Below, one piece after another: positions 10,677 to 21,775 of a DNA stretch of 64,000 bases. The first letter of the stretch is position 1, and each line of letters starts with the position of its first letter. Under the pieces are notes generated by a model that worked only from the letters and a program-made list of their open reading frames with translations, did not search any database and was not told the origin of the DNA. Both the position numbers and the translations under genes were made by a program. Source of the stretch: Conchocele bisecta. Its lineage: Eukaryota; Mollusca; Bivalvia; Lucinida; Thyasiridae. The stretch lies in NCBI GenBank assembly GCA_029237695.1, contig CM055275.1, positions 7,514,899 through 7,578,898 of the forward strand, read 5' to 3'.

Positions 10677-10871
10677 TTAACCCTTGGGCTGCTGAGAACG
10701 AAAATGTCGTTTGCTGTTACTTTATATGTTGCTACCTTTCTCAATAAAAACATGGTTTGACAGCACTTTAGAAATGGAAATGATTCTAAATTTCTGTCAA
10801 AGCAAGTTTTTGATGAGAATAATCGATGACAATAAATAAACAGCAGACGACAACATTTAATTCAGCATTAA
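10677..10871. mobile_element. TTAA-flanked repeat (TTAACCCTT family)
   Basis: Starts TTAACCCTTGGGCTGC and ends TTCAGCATTAA. A relative lies at 52633-52849, just downstream of the fucosyltransferase gene. Shared features include CTTTCTCAATAAAAACATG, GACAGCACTTT and an internal GAAATGATTCTAAA fold. Confidence 0.65.
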
Positions 10872-11019
10872 CCTCCCTACAACAGCCACCTCTCTACAAC
10901 AGCCAGTGTTGCGTCTTCTCATGGGTGGCTTGTGTAGAGAGGTTGCACTGTATACGATAAAAAAAACAACTAATGACCAACTATTCAAACACCCGTGGAC
11001 AAACCACATGCTTTTTGCG

Positions 11020-11155
11020 CAGCCCCGCAGAGGACGTATAATTCTTTTTTATTAATTAGTTCCCACGAAATAACAATTCCTTCCCACGAAATAACAATTC
11101 CTTCCCACGAGGGAACGACTTGATAAATTGAGAGAACTAATTGTTATTTCGTTAC
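11020..11155. mobile_element. Remnant of the TACGGAGCC MITE
   Basis: AGCCCCGCAGAGGACGTATA is followed by a few CCCACGAAATAACAATTCC units and a short inverted part. The right terminus is missing. Confidence 0.6.
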
Positions 11156-11282
11156 CTTTAAATATATTTTCGATTTAATATGTTTAATAGCCAAAAGTCC
11201 GTCGGGAGCAAAACGTGGTTCAACAGACATGAGAGAGTTACAGAATATGGAGTTTAAATGACCAAAACAAGTACATGTATCA
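11156..11282. repeat. Fragment of the 5589-6076 MITE family
   Basis: TTTAATAGCCAAAAGTCCGT followed by GCAAAACGTGG matches the right end of the palindromic MITE at 5589-6076. Confidence 0.6.
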
Positions 11283-11397
11283 TACAGTGAGGTCAGCGTG
11301 TAAGTGCACACACGAACGAACACGGCAGGTTGGAACCAACCTGTCGTGTTCGTTCGTGTGTGCCCTTACACGTTGACCCCACTGTACATATTGATCA
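11283..11397. repeat. 115-bp hairpin element
   Basis: TACAGTGAGGTCAGCGTGTA on the left is mirrored by TACACGTTGACCCCACTGTA on the right. The arms, which contain CACGAACGAACACGGCAGGT, pair almost perfectly to the centre. Confidence 0.85.
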
Positions 11398-11420
11398 AGG
11401 ATACTATTATCAACTAAAAG

Positions 11421-11735
11421 AGAATAGTAGGTTAGTGCCGTGAATGGGAAACCCTATCTGGCAAGGCTTAGGAAACGGGTTGGGCGAGGCTCTGCCGAGC
11501 ACATCCCGTTTCCGTGCCGCGCCAGATATTTTTCCCACTCACGGCACTAACCTATTATTCGATTTATCCCTTCAACACCTACAAATGGCTTTAAGATGCA
11601 AAAATGAATAACCCCAGTCACCGCATATATGCATACGCAGTGATTAGGTCGTATTGACAGGATATCAAAAATGTTTCACGGCACCGTGTTTCACGGCACA
11701 TACACACTGTGTTGACGGGATAACAAACAATTATT
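11421..11735. mobile_element. Fold-back element plus CCCGTCAACAC partner
   Basis: AGAATAGTAGGTTAGTGCCG at the left and its inverse ending near 11560 bound the first part. It continues directly into a second inverted-repeat unit, TATCCCTTCAACACCTACAA to ACACTGTGTTGACGGGATAA. The same pairing occurs at 14559-14948, 15640-15967 and 47512-47800, so the two units probably move together. Confidence 0.7.
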
Positions 11736-12579
11736 GACTAGTGAGTCATATAATATGATCTGATATTCACTGGCAGAAAAAGTCATATTGCAATTTCACA
11801 TTGTCTGGACTTCTAACAAGTAATATAGCTATCACGCTACAGGAGTATACTATTTGTTATATACCTACCCATGAAATACATAGTTATGCACGGTGCCGGA
11901 CTGCAAATAGGCTGCAAATACACATTCATTACCGACAACAGTCTAAAAAAAACTGCTAATTTCCATGGAGCGGTATATAATAAATAGAATATTCATATTT
12001 TTGCAACGAATATGACATATATGTCTCTATTATGAGTTTGCGATTTAACCTAATTAATATGCAAGCCTATAGACTGGCATTTACATAAACTTATAACTGA
12101 TTTTCACGGTGGCCATATTGGATTTAATGTAGTTGGAATGGCTCTATATGACTGAAATTGTAAGATATGTTGTATATGCTTCTAATATCGTATGCAGACA
12201 TAAAAAAAGAAATCGTAAATTATGACGCATTGCCTCATATATGGCGGTCATATTGGATGTTCCCTCATTGAATGGGATTACGCTGTAACTTTGTTAAATA
12301 GATTCTTTGATATCGAAACATGCGTACATGCATAGACACCAAAACGAAGTCTCTAGGTGATTTATTAATGGAGCTATTCCTGATTTTGTGAGTTGACCTA
12401 CAGGTAATTAATATGCTAATTAGGTCAATTAAGAAAACATCTACACATATGCAAATAGGCATCCGGCAGTTGCTGAGTCCTTCGGACCTATATATTACAT
12501 TTCCACTTTAAAACCTTGCGGTACTCGACATTGTTAGGTTCATCATTTGGCTAGTAGACTAAATATGGCGGTAGTATGC
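11736..12579. other. No gene; AT-rich with old repeat pieces
   Basis: The stretch at about 11920-12020 is an inverted, diverged copy of 43390-43480 (CTGCTAATTTCCATGGAGCG versus its reverse complement). Otherwise I see no supported feature. Confidence 0.45.
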
Positions 12580-12906
12580 TGCATTTTCAAAGGTACCTAT
12601 GTCGTGGGAACGAGATGCTATGTCGTGGGAACGAGATCTATTTCGTGGGAATGAGATGCTATCTCGTGGGAATGAGATGCTATCTCGTGGGAACGACATA
12701 GCTAACTGGTGGGAACGAGATCCAATCTCGTAGTAACGGGATCTTATCTCGAGGGAACGAGATGCTATGTCGCGGGAACGACATAGCGCTAAGTCGTGGT
12801 AACGATATACTATCTCATGGGAATGAGATGCTATATCGCGGTGAAGAGATGTTATGGCGTGGGAACGAGATATAAATAAAATTGTGCATGTCCCTTTTAA
12901 GCTACC
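12580..12906. mobile_element. MITE with CGTGGGAACGAGAT array
   Basis: The interior is about fifteen degenerate copies of TCGTGGGAACGAGATGCTA. The right end GGGACATGCAC in reverse begins TACGGTAGC, close to the TACGGAGCC terminus; the left end is less clear. It is a sequence variant of the ACGAATTGTTA-array elements. Confidence 0.6.
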
Positions 12907-13435
12907 GTAGTTCAAACGTCTATAACGACGCATGCGTGTTTGTGTAAATATTCATGGCGATTTAATGGAGACTCCCTTAACACAGTGACAGGTGAACGGA
13001 TATTTGGAGTTTAATGGACATTACAGGTATGATATACATTGCTAAAGGGATACACGATGTATTTATTTATTTAATTAATTAATGGAGATTAACTGTCTCT
13101 CAACAGCTAAAGGTAAAGGCTGTAACTAATGTTGTGAGAACGTGTAGCCCAAGCCCATTTGCAATAAGACATGTTTAAACTAAGAAAACGACATTTCAGG
13201 TCAGATTAACGGGGTCTAATCCGTGTTTGATCTGTTGTGATGGGAACATCAGGCCATGGTGATTATAATTGAATATTTGTTTAAATATTAAGTTTACAAT
13301 ATGAAGAATAATCCAAAGTTAATATCACTGGTGATGCGTACAATGTTTCACGCCGAAAGTTAGCGCCGGTTACTAGACGAAACTGGGCAATAACTCTAAA
13401 AAGAGATATTCGTGTCTCGTCATGAAGCCGATTTC
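12907..13435. other. No gene seen
   Basis: AT-rich intergenic sequence with no supported reading frame or repeat relationship found elsewhere in the window. Confidence 0.5.
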
Positions 13436-13762
13436 TACGGAGCCCCGCAGGGGACGTATAATTCTTTGTTTTATTAATTCGTTCCCACGAAATAACAATT
13501 CGTTACCTAAATTTAACAATTCGTTCACACGAATAAACAATTCTTTCCCACGAATTAACAATTCGTTCCCTCAATTTAACAATTCGTTCCCACGATAATT
13601 GATAATTCGAGGGAGCAAACTGTTATATTGAGGGAACGAATTGTCATTTCGTGGGAACGAATTATTAATTCGAGTGAACTAATTGTTATATCGTGGGAAC
13701 GAATTGTTATTTCGTGGGAACAAATAAATGAAGAAAAAAAAATCCATGTCCCCTGCGGGGCT
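13436..13762. mobile_element. TACGGAGCC MITE with ACGAATTGTTA array
   Basis: Left end TACGGAGCCCCGCAGGGGAC. The right end CATGTCCCCTGCGGGGCT has lost its last bases. The interior array of CGTTCCCACGAAATAACAAT units switches orientation at the middle. Confidence 0.8.
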
Positions 13763-13862
13763 AATTTGGCTTGAGATAAATTGAGATTTTCCCTAGTATA
13801 TACATGTATGTAGTAAACAAACAATTATACAAACTTTTGACTCTATATAGACCCACGTTTAA

Positions 13863-14374
13863 TTAAAGGTGCATGACCACTCAGTAGGCACAAACTGTTC
13901 GTTATATCAGAGACATCATCAGAGACATTTCCCGGCAAAATAAACATTCATTCACCATTTCCCCAATTAACGATTGGCATTATTATACATTTTGATATCA
14001 GAGGTAAATATCCACACTGATATCAGCGGCGATAACCGTGTTTCCTTAAAATGTTAACGGACATTACTAATTATTCTCTGTATTTATATTTTGATGTGTA
14101 ATGATCATACTTTATAATCTGACGAAAATATAATTTGTTCAGGTGAGGCATTTAATTTATATAAATAATTAAAGAACATCATGCCTCATTTGCATATGAA
14201 AAAGGCCTGATACCACCGCACGTCACTATCAGTAAAATAAATATTACTAAATGATTATATCTGTATAGCGGGCACTCGTAATTTTTAGAACTGGTGGAAT
14301 AGTGACACAAATATACACATATTTAATTCCTATAAATAACAGTTTGTGCCCTCTGACTGGGCATGTACCTTTAA
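13863..14374. mobile_element. Complete TTAA MITE, 512 bp
   Basis: TTAAAGGTGCATGACCACTC at the left and GGGCATGTACCTTTAA at the right, with TTAA at both boundaries. The interior includes the GATAACCGTGTTTCCTTAAA block and CATTTGCATATGAAAA near the right third. It serves as a reference copy for the family. Confidence 0.85.
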
Positions 14375-14558
14375 CTTAAAACAATAGTAACTGTCGATTG
14401 GAAAACATGTTTATAACTATAAAAATAACTAGCGTTGCAAACATCAGTATTATAAACTTTGTTTTTACCGACCACCATTTTTTTTACCCGCGACTTATAT
14501 CTACAATTATGTTCAGAAATATGATACAAAAAAAACCTACAAATAACCAATATTATCC

Positions 14559-14948
14559 CGTCAACACAGTGCGTATGTGCCGTGAAACACTGTGCCGTCA
14601 ACACAGTGCGTATGTGCCGTGAAACACGGTGCCGTCAACACAGTGCGTATGTGCCGTGAAACACGGTGCCGTGAAACATTTTTGATATTCTGTCAATACG
14701 ACCTAATCACTGCGTATGGATATGTGCGGTGGCTGGGGTTATTTTTATTGCATTTTAAAGTCATGTGTAGGTGTTGACGGGATAAATAGAATAGTAGGTT
14801 AGTGCCGTGAACATGGTGAAGGGGAAAACATATCTGGCGCGGCACGGAAACGGGATGTGCTCGGCAGAGCCTCGCCCATCCCGTTTCCTAAGCCTTGCCA
14901 TACATTTTTCCCATTCACGGCACTAACCTACTATTCTCTATTTTTCCT
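14559..14948. mobile_element. Fold-back composite with triplicated terminus
   Basis: The CCCGTCAACACAGTGCGTAT terminus is repeated three times as a 37-bp unit (about 14559-14670). It is followed by the partner unit and then an AGAATAGTAGGTTAGTGCCG fold-back ending near 14940. Confidence 0.7.
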
Positions 14949-15032
14949 GTTCTGTTTCATCACTTTCTATGCATATTGGAAACCCATTGCATTTATACGG
15001 ACAAATGTAATAATAGGGCCCACCGTAAAATA

Positions 15033-15122
15033 AGTATAAGTTAGATCACGTTTCGTCCGCATGTACGAGGAGATAATCCGCGAGCTTTAGCGTACATGCG
15101 GACAAACGTGATCTAACTTATT
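15033..15122. repeat. Hairpin element
   Basis: AAGTTAGATCACGTTTCGTCC followed by GCATGTACG on one arm and CGTACATGCGGAC then AAACGTGATCTAACTTA on the other. The arms are nearly perfect. The outer flank ATAGGGCCCACCG recurs at about 15213. Confidence 0.85.
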
Positions 15123-15639
15123 GATCACATCCTCATGCACATACCTTGCACACGAGCTGTGTTAATACAGAAACAACACCCGGAAATGTGTCAAAGATGT
15201 GATAATGTATGAATAGGGCCCACCGCAAAATAGTATTTGTTTTACCCTGAGTCAATAACCGGTTTCACCAAAAGTCGACGATTTACAAATCTATCGTCTG
15301 TTTGTTCCACATTTTCCTGCGAACATCTTTTCAGCCATCATCCAAACATATCAATTTTTAGAAAAATTTTCGCAAATATTGAAAATTTCATCTTCCCCAT
15401 TTTTTTATTTTGACAAACTTTTCCACAAGAAAAATATTTTATAGGGAAAATACAATTTCTCTTCGTGATATTAACGCGGGGGTGGGGGGGGGAGGCTGAC
15501 AAATATGTTTTTAATAATTTTGGAATTTTTGGACTGATTTTTTGAAAATCTTGTTTTCTTAAGGTTGTTCCCTTATTGGAGTGTAAAGTCAATGGAAATC
15601 TAACTCTAAAACCTACAGTTACCTACACAAATATTCCAT
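15123..15639. repeat. Old MITE fragments, no gene
   Basis: The string TCTGTTTGTTCCACATTTTCC near 15296 resembles the MITE terminus at 5589. The 15578-15605 block (GTCAATGGAAATCTAAC) is mirrored at 16365-16400, which suggests a palindromic element split by the later insertion at 15640-15967. Confidence 0.5.
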
Positions 15640-15967
15640 TTATCCCGTCAACACAGTGCGTATGTGCCGTCAATACGACCTAATCACTGCGTATGAATAT
15701 GTACGGTGGCTGGGGTTATTTTTGCATTTTACAGCCATTTGTAGGTGTTGACGGGATAAATAGAATTGTAGGTTAGTGCCGTGAATTGGAAACAATATCT
15801 GGCGCGGCACGGAAACTGGATGTGCTCGACAGAGCCTCGCCCATCCCGTTTCAAATGGTGGTCACTACATATACTTCTGATGAGAAATAAAGAAATTATA
15901 TTTTCCATTTCCTAAGCCTTGCCAGATATTTTTCCCATTCACGGCACTAACCTACTATTCTCTATAT
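15640..15967. mobile_element. Fold-back composite (CCCGTCAACAC plus GGTTAGTGCC units)
   Basis: The same two-part structure as at 11421-11735, inverted, with a fragment of the GTATATACTTCTGATGAGAAA hairpin family inserted in the loop. Confidence 0.7.
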
Positions 15968-16227
15968 ATATATCTTTGTCTACGGCTACAGTATTTGAAT
16001 GTGTATTTGGCCAGTATTGAAATGAAATATAATACACTGACCATTATGAAAGTTTACTGATGCATATAAAAATTATTTGTCCTACTATTGGAAACACACA
16101 CATTGGTGACGTATGTACAGATGAGCGATATTCGGTGTTTACATACTGTATATTTACCTGTCTACACAGTCAGGTATGTGATGGAAAAGTATGCATGTAA
16201 ACAGCTCAATCAGGGCCCGGTTGCTCA

Positions 16228-16324
16228 AAGCTTCTATTAGCATTAACAGACTGTTAAATCCTTAGCATTGCTAAGGATTTAACAGTCTGTTAAGCTAACA
16301 GAGGTTTTTGAGCAAACGGGCCCT
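16228..16324. repeat. GGGCCC-ended hairpin
   Basis: CAGGGCCCGGTTGCTCAAAG is mirrored by TTTGAGCAAACGGGCCCTG. The inner arms AACAGACTGTTAAATCCTTA pair across a CATTG loop. Confidence 0.85.
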
Positions 16325-16559
16325 GATTATTATGTCCTAACTACAACATACTTTTGGGTTTTGAGTTAGATTTTTCGTTAGATTTCCATTGACTTTACAT
16401 GGGGTTCCCATAAGGACACACCTACGTTAAGTACATGTATTATTTATTTCCCAGCTATCTAGCAATGTTTCGGAGTCGCTGCTTTTTTCGTTTTTTTTTA
16501 CCCTCCTCGTCACTCTCATTTTCGCAGCATGGTTTTTCGCAATACAATCAATATTCTAC

Positions 16560-17021
16560 AGCATTTCATCAAGTAAAAGTGCCCCCCTCCTCATATTTTT
16601 CTATTTCATAAAATTCTGTCTGATTTTATTGCGAACAAACTATTTTCATCTGGGAATTTAACATGGGGGGCTACGAATAGATTTTTCTTTCTAATTTTGT
16701 GATTTGTGGACAGATTTTTGAAATCTAACTTTTGTGTTCTTAGTTACATCATTTCCAAGTCAATTTCCATTAAATGTTTTTCGTTTTTTGAGTCCTCCCT
16801 CACCTCATCCACCACTTTTTTCCCAATGTTAAATTCACATAGGAAAACATTTTGTTTCTTGTATAAAATCAATATCTGATGTAATTTCATCAAACAAATT
16901 TGTTTGGGGAGGGTGACATTTTTGTTATTGGTGAAAAATTACTTACATTTAAATATTTGTTAGATTTAATGTGTTTACTAGCCAAAAGTTCGTCGGTGGA
17001 AAAGCGTAGAACAGACAGTAG
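16560..17021. mobile_element. Diverged palindromic MITE (5589 family)
   Basis: The block GGGAATTTAACATGGGG near 16657 and the right end AAAGTTCGTCGG...GAACAGACAGTA (ends about 17021) match the 5589-6076 element. Confidence 0.6.
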
Positions 17022-17084
17022 TTATCATTCATGTAACTTATTTATTACTTTATGACAGTCAATGTATTGATTAAAATGCTGTAG

Positions 17085-17490
17085 TGTTTACCCTAGTTTC
17101 TAGACGAATGAAAGTACAGCGTTTGTCTCAATTAATCGCATATTACTCATTAGATGTTCAGCCGCTATATTTAGAACTGAGTTAACGCCTTGCTCTCATC
17201 AGTTCACGAGACGCAAAGCATATTACCGCCCAAACACGCGCTTACTTCGTGTCTCACCGCCAATCACATGCTAGTATAGATAGCTATTCGAAATCACGTT
17301 TAGGGGCGGAGCTTCGCGACTGGGCTTGGTAAACAATAAGTACAATGTAAGCTATAATTCACATATTGAATTTTTAATAAACTAATTTCTTGCTCGATGG
17401 AAATTAATTTATTAAATATTCCATATGTGAAATATAACTATTACTTAATTATCATGTAACGTGCCCTGTATTGACCGAATATATACTGAC
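17085..17490. repeat. Repeat copy carrying an unoccupied transposon insertion site
   Basis: This segment aligns by eye with 57365-57580 on its left part (shared CAGTTCACGAGACGCAAAGC and ATATTACCGCCC) and with 63125-63310 on its right part (shared CACATGCTAGTATAG and GGTAAACAATAAGTAC). At the point where the two flanks meet (ACC, 17256-17258) it has no insertion. It therefore represents the pre-integration state of the 5.5-kb transposon at 57581-63124, apart from ordinary divergence between repeat copies. Confidence 0.85.
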
Positions 17491-17493
17491 TAA

Positions 17494-17850
17494 TAATTCC
17501 AGCACGAAAATATTTACACAATTTCCTAACATTTGATTGGCTCGTTGCAAGTCTCTGTCCAAAATTTATATCCCAGTAAACTCCCACGCCGAACTACTTT
17601 CCGTAACCGTGAGGCGCAGTTAAAATAATTATGAAGAAAACGTAAAATAAACACATTTTCTTGATGAATTTATTTCAAATGCTGGATTATAAGGAATGAA
17701 TGGCCTTTTTGTGGAACTTATGGGGGATATAAACTTGGAAAAGTCGCGGGAATACTGGACGAGGCCTTCCGGCCTTCGTCCAGTATTCCCGCGACTTTTT
17801 CAAGTTTATACCCCGATAAATTCCACAAAAAGGCCATTCATTCCTATATT
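17494..17850. repeat. Fold-back repeat, paired with 43937-44294
   Basis: A 5' part (AACATTTGATTGGCTCGTTG, CTCCCACGCCGAACTACTTT) leads into a long hairpin with arms containing AAGTCGCGGGAATACTGGAC around a GAGGCCTTCCGGCCTTC centre. The hairpin arms are nearly perfect for about 90 bp. Confidence 0.85.
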
Positions 17851-17865
17851 AACATAGTGTTGTAT

Positions 17866-18190
17866 CATGCATTGACCTTATACAAACATCCGGGTTACAA
17901 CGAAGTGAAAACTGACATTCCATTGGTCGGATGACGTCACGTGACGTTACTTAATGACGTCAGTGTAATGAAGCGACGTAAACAAGTCCGCGTTCTGTCC
18001 ATATATAACAACGTCATATGTAGTAAGTGTTTAGCATAAAACGTTACCTGATAAATAGAATACATACCGGACTACTATATTTTGCTATCAAGTTTATCAG
18101 GCTCGGCAATCCTCGGAATTCCTACGCTTTTCCTATCCTTGCCTGATAAACTTGATATCAAAAGACACTAGCCTGGTATTCTCTATTTAT
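17866..18190. repeat. Fold-back repeat, paired with 20190-20578
   Basis: Shares CATCCGGGTTACAACGAAGT, CATTGGTCGGATGACGT and a terminal hairpin (TGATATCAAGTTTATCAGGC and inverse) with the copy at 20190-20578. Confidence 0.8.
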
Positions 18191-18539
18191 TTCATTATTG
18201 TAAAGTGTCTGAGCCTCATAATTATAGTCAATGTGTGGTGGTGTCGCTTGATGTACAGTACATGACAAATGACAAGTTACGCCTTTGAAATAGACTTGTT
18301 GGGAGCAGGCAATGACAAACGATATAAGTGTATTATCGTATGCTAGTCGGTGTACCATTAGCGAAACAAACCAATTAAAGCTCGCCCCAATAAAGATATA
18401 TAAGGCTCAACCGAATATATTTTATATTCGACGGCACTAGCCATGTATTTACTATGTCACATGTACTTGTTGAACATGCATGTTGTACTACTTCCTTGGC
18501 CATATGGCTTAAAGGTGTTTCAATAAATAGAGGATATTC

Positions 18540-18722
18540 CATCGTATATTTTGAATAGCGGAAAATAATACACGAGTGTGCGTCGGCTTCCTCGTAAGCA
18601 ACGAGTGAGCGTAGCAAACGAGTTGCTTGCACGGACGCACGGACGCACGGACGCACGGACGCCGACGGACATGAGTGTAGTATTTCCGCTATTCAAACAT
18701 GTACGATGGAATATCCTATATA
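18540..18722. repeat. Hairpin with a CGGACGCA tandem in its loop side
   Basis: Outer arms ATATTCCATCGTA...TTTGAATAGCGGAAA pair with TTTCCGCTATTCAAACATGTACGATGGAATAT. The interior carries CGGACGCA repeated four times, with a related CGTCGG string on the other arm. Confidence 0.8.
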
Positions 18723-19319
18723 TTACACTCCCACGGCGGATATATGTGCACATTTATTCTATTTTTGAGATTATAATCAATGAATTGTGATGTGCGCATG
18801 GATAGTTATACAATGACGTGTTTTCCCGCGTTTTGACGTTACTTTGTGTGACGTCAAATGTCAAATGTGACGTTATGTAAACTTTTTGAAATCCAAATTA
18901 CGCAGCTGTTTCTACGAGCCAGATATATTTGAGTGCATGTTTGGCATGTGTTCAATCACATTAACATTCTAGGTTAGTCGAGACCCTTTGCAAATTTTAA
19001 AATAACTTTATTTTGACTGTATTAAAAATTAATAAGTTTGCATGGTAGCAGGTGTTCTCTTCACAGTGTATTATTTGTAAGGAGTTGATTACGGATTTTC
19101 TCTCACAGCGAAACGCATGCAAATAATGTGCAAGAGTTTAATAAAACAATATAAATGTTATCAATCAGTATGTATTCGGCCAATACAAAGCTCGTTAGCT
19201 GATAAATAAATAAATCGCACCATTTTATTTGATCACATTCCCAAAAAAACATGCGTAATATGACTTGACTAATACTTCAAAATAAAACGCTAGTTATTTG
19301 TCAGTACATATACATGTAT
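18723..19319. other. No gene seen
   Basis: AT-rich sequence with TGACGTCA-type strings near 18830-18860. No exon or repeat relationship was identified. Confidence 0.5.
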
Positions 19320-19947
19320 TCAGGGGCGGATCCAGCATTTGGGGAACGGTGTGGTGTGGTGGGGTTGTCGGTTGTCTAAATGCGAAGGAAACTCTTGCAA
19401 TCTACTCCCTAGCTACGGATGTTACGGGAGTAATTGCAAGAGTTACCGTTCGCAACTATTGAGTTGTCCTATTTTTTAGCTCTTCGAAATGCATTTTCCT
19501 ATGAACTGGTGGTAAACTGTGATCTATGTAAACTCCGTGGCTGAACGGGGGGGGGGGTGCAACCCCGGACCCCCCCCCCACCTCCAGATCCGCCCATGTA
19601 GTATGCTCAATAGACTTGGTCAGTACAATAGGTTATCGACAATGGATAAGCGCAAGTAACTTCCCCTAGAACTACTTTCGCGATATCTTCGATGGTAGAA
19701 TTGGCGAAACCTTCCCCCACCCCCCTCCACCCCTCCCCCCCCCACCCCCGCGCTCCAGGTGCCCGTTTCACTAAACTTCTTACGACTAAAATGTTCGTAA
19801 TTGCAAATTTAAAAATTGACTGTAAATTGCAATAAATGTAAATCCAATACTTGTTTACAAGAAATGTTAATTCCCCCTCCAGATCGGCCCCTGGTATTAT
19901 ATATATGATGAAATGCCATCAAATATGGATTTTCCTATGGAAATTTT
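19320..19947. repeat. C/G-homopolymer-rich repeat debris
   Basis: Contains GGATCCAGCATTTGGGG and CCAGATCCGCCCATG as loosely inverted strings, a G11 run near 19530, a C9 run near 19567 and a C-rich tract at 19708-19750. A GCCCGTTTCACTAAACTTCT end of the 31949-32187 family is at about 19761. No coding sequence. Confidence 0.55.
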
Positions 19948-20064
19948 ACGGAGCCCCGCAGGGGACATGCAATTTTTGTTCCCATGAAATAACAACTCCA
20001 CGTTAGTGCCACCCCCGCTAAGCCCAAAGTCACTCAATGTTACATATTTGGTGTGTTCAAACAC
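19948..20064. repeat. Left-end fragment of a TACGGAGCC MITE
   Basis: TACGGAGCCCCGCAGGGGAC, then GTTCCCATGAAATAACAA, and then unrelated sequence. Confidence 0.7.
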
Positions 20065-20661
20065 TTAATGGTACATGCCCACTCAGTAGACGCAAAATGT
20101 TCTTTATAGGAATTAAATAAGGGTATGGTTGTGCCCCTATTCCACCAGTTCTAAAAATTACGAGTGCCTGCCATACTGATTTATCAGGTAACCTGCCCTG
20201 CATTGACCGAATACGTACTGACTGATAACATATTGTTGTATCAGGCATTGCCCTGATATAGACATCCGGGTTACAACGAAGTGAAAACTGACGTTCCATT
20301 GGTCGGATGACGTTACCGAATGACGTCAGTGTAATGACGCAACGTAAAGAAGTCCGAGTTCTGTCCATAGAATACGACGTCATCTAATGTCATTTTCGAG
20401 CATAAAACGTTACCCGATACATACCTGATAAATAGAATACCTATTTTGATATCAAGTTTATCAGGCTCGGCTCGGAAACGGTAGGAATTCCTCGGCAAGC
20501 CTCGGAATTCCTACGCGTTTCCTAGCCTTGCCTGATAAACTTGATATCAAAAGACAATAGCCTGGTATTCTCTATATTACCAGAAAATGTCCAATCTACA
20601 GAATGTACAAAACTATCTCTTTCCCTATATTATAATGTACTGAGTGGGCATGTACCTTTAA
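20065..20661. mobile_element. TTAA MITE with a nested fold-back element
   Basis: Left end TTAATGGTACATGCCCACTC and right end GGGCATGTACCTTTAA with TTAA boundaries. The interior is replaced by the fold-back repeat at about 20190-20578, which is paired with 17866-18190. Confidence 0.75.
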
Positions 20662-20819
20662 CGCTCGAGTAAATGGCTTATGGTGTATGTTTTCTTACCC
20701 AGATCTGCTTCACATTTTACACACGCATTGCTCCACTGATCATCTACCACCCTATTACAAATCCACGTTCGTGCCGCCCCGGCAAGCACATGGTCACCAG
20801 TACACATTTAACACACGCA

Positions 20820-20887
20820 TTGAACGAATTGTTATTTCGTGGGAACGAATTGTTAAATGGAGGGTACGAATTGTTATTTCATGGGAA
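20820..20887. repeat. Fragment of ACGAATTGTTA array
   Basis: Three array units (GAACGAATTGTTATTTCGTG) without either terminus, directly abutting the leader of the retroelement. Confidence 0.65.
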
Positions 20888-21775
20888 TTAATTAAATTAA
20901 TTAGACACTGTGATTTAGGATCTACACTTAGACTATTAATTAGACACTGATGAATTAGACACTGTGATTCAGGATCTACACTTAGACTTGATTCATTAGA
21001 CACTGTAATAGATGGATCTACACTGAGACTTTGTGGATTAGACATTATTCATTGAGCATATACCTTGTTAGACTTGGCAAATTAGACCGTAATAATTGAA
21101 CACGTCTAGTTAGACTTTGTGAATTGGACAGTGGTGATTTCACACATGTTCACTTTGAGGTTGTGAATTAGACAGTTGCGCTTATAGAGTTAGACATTGA
21201 CTGTCTGAGTTGAACACATTGTGTTAGACTTGGAAATACACCTCAAGATGAATAGTGGGAATTAGACATTGTTTATTTTGAGTTGATGAATTAGACGTTG
21301 TACATGTTGAATTAGACATTGTGAATTGAACACATTGTGTCAATTAATCTTACCCCATGATCAGTGGTGTGAATTAGACATGGTTTGAATTGAGTTTGTG
21401 AATTAGACATTGCTTGAATTGGAAGTTTGTGAATTAGACATTGATACATGTTGAGTTAGACCTTGGGAATCAAACTCAGTGTGTTAATTAGACATACCTC
21501 ATGATAACTAGTGTGAATTAGACAGGTGTAAATTAGACATAGTTACATAGTGATAACTATACATATAGTGTGTGCCTTGAATTGGATGGTGTTAATTTGA
21601 CAATTTATAATTACACTCCAAATTAGACAATATATCTACATTATACAGTGCGATTTGGACACATGTGAATTATACAGTGTGAATTAGACAATACATGTGA
21701 CTACATGTGAATTAGACACTACATGTGACTTAGACAGTGGGATTTAGACATTAAAATAAGCACAAATAGCATCAC
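20888..21775 (+). repeat. GAATTAGACA-repeat leader of the retroelement
   Basis: About 880 bp made of loosely spaced copies of GAATTAGACA and TTAGACACTGTG with variable spacers, roughly one per 25-35 bp. It has no long open frame. It ends at the gag start and begins abruptly within MITE debris. Whether it is the element's normal 5' untranslated leader or a separate repeat cannot be told from one copy. Confidence 0.6.

Noticed and set aside
12580..12906. A 124-codon minus-strand Arg/Ser/His-rich protein
   Set aside because: It is the translation of the CGTGGGAACGAGAT array in a MITE.
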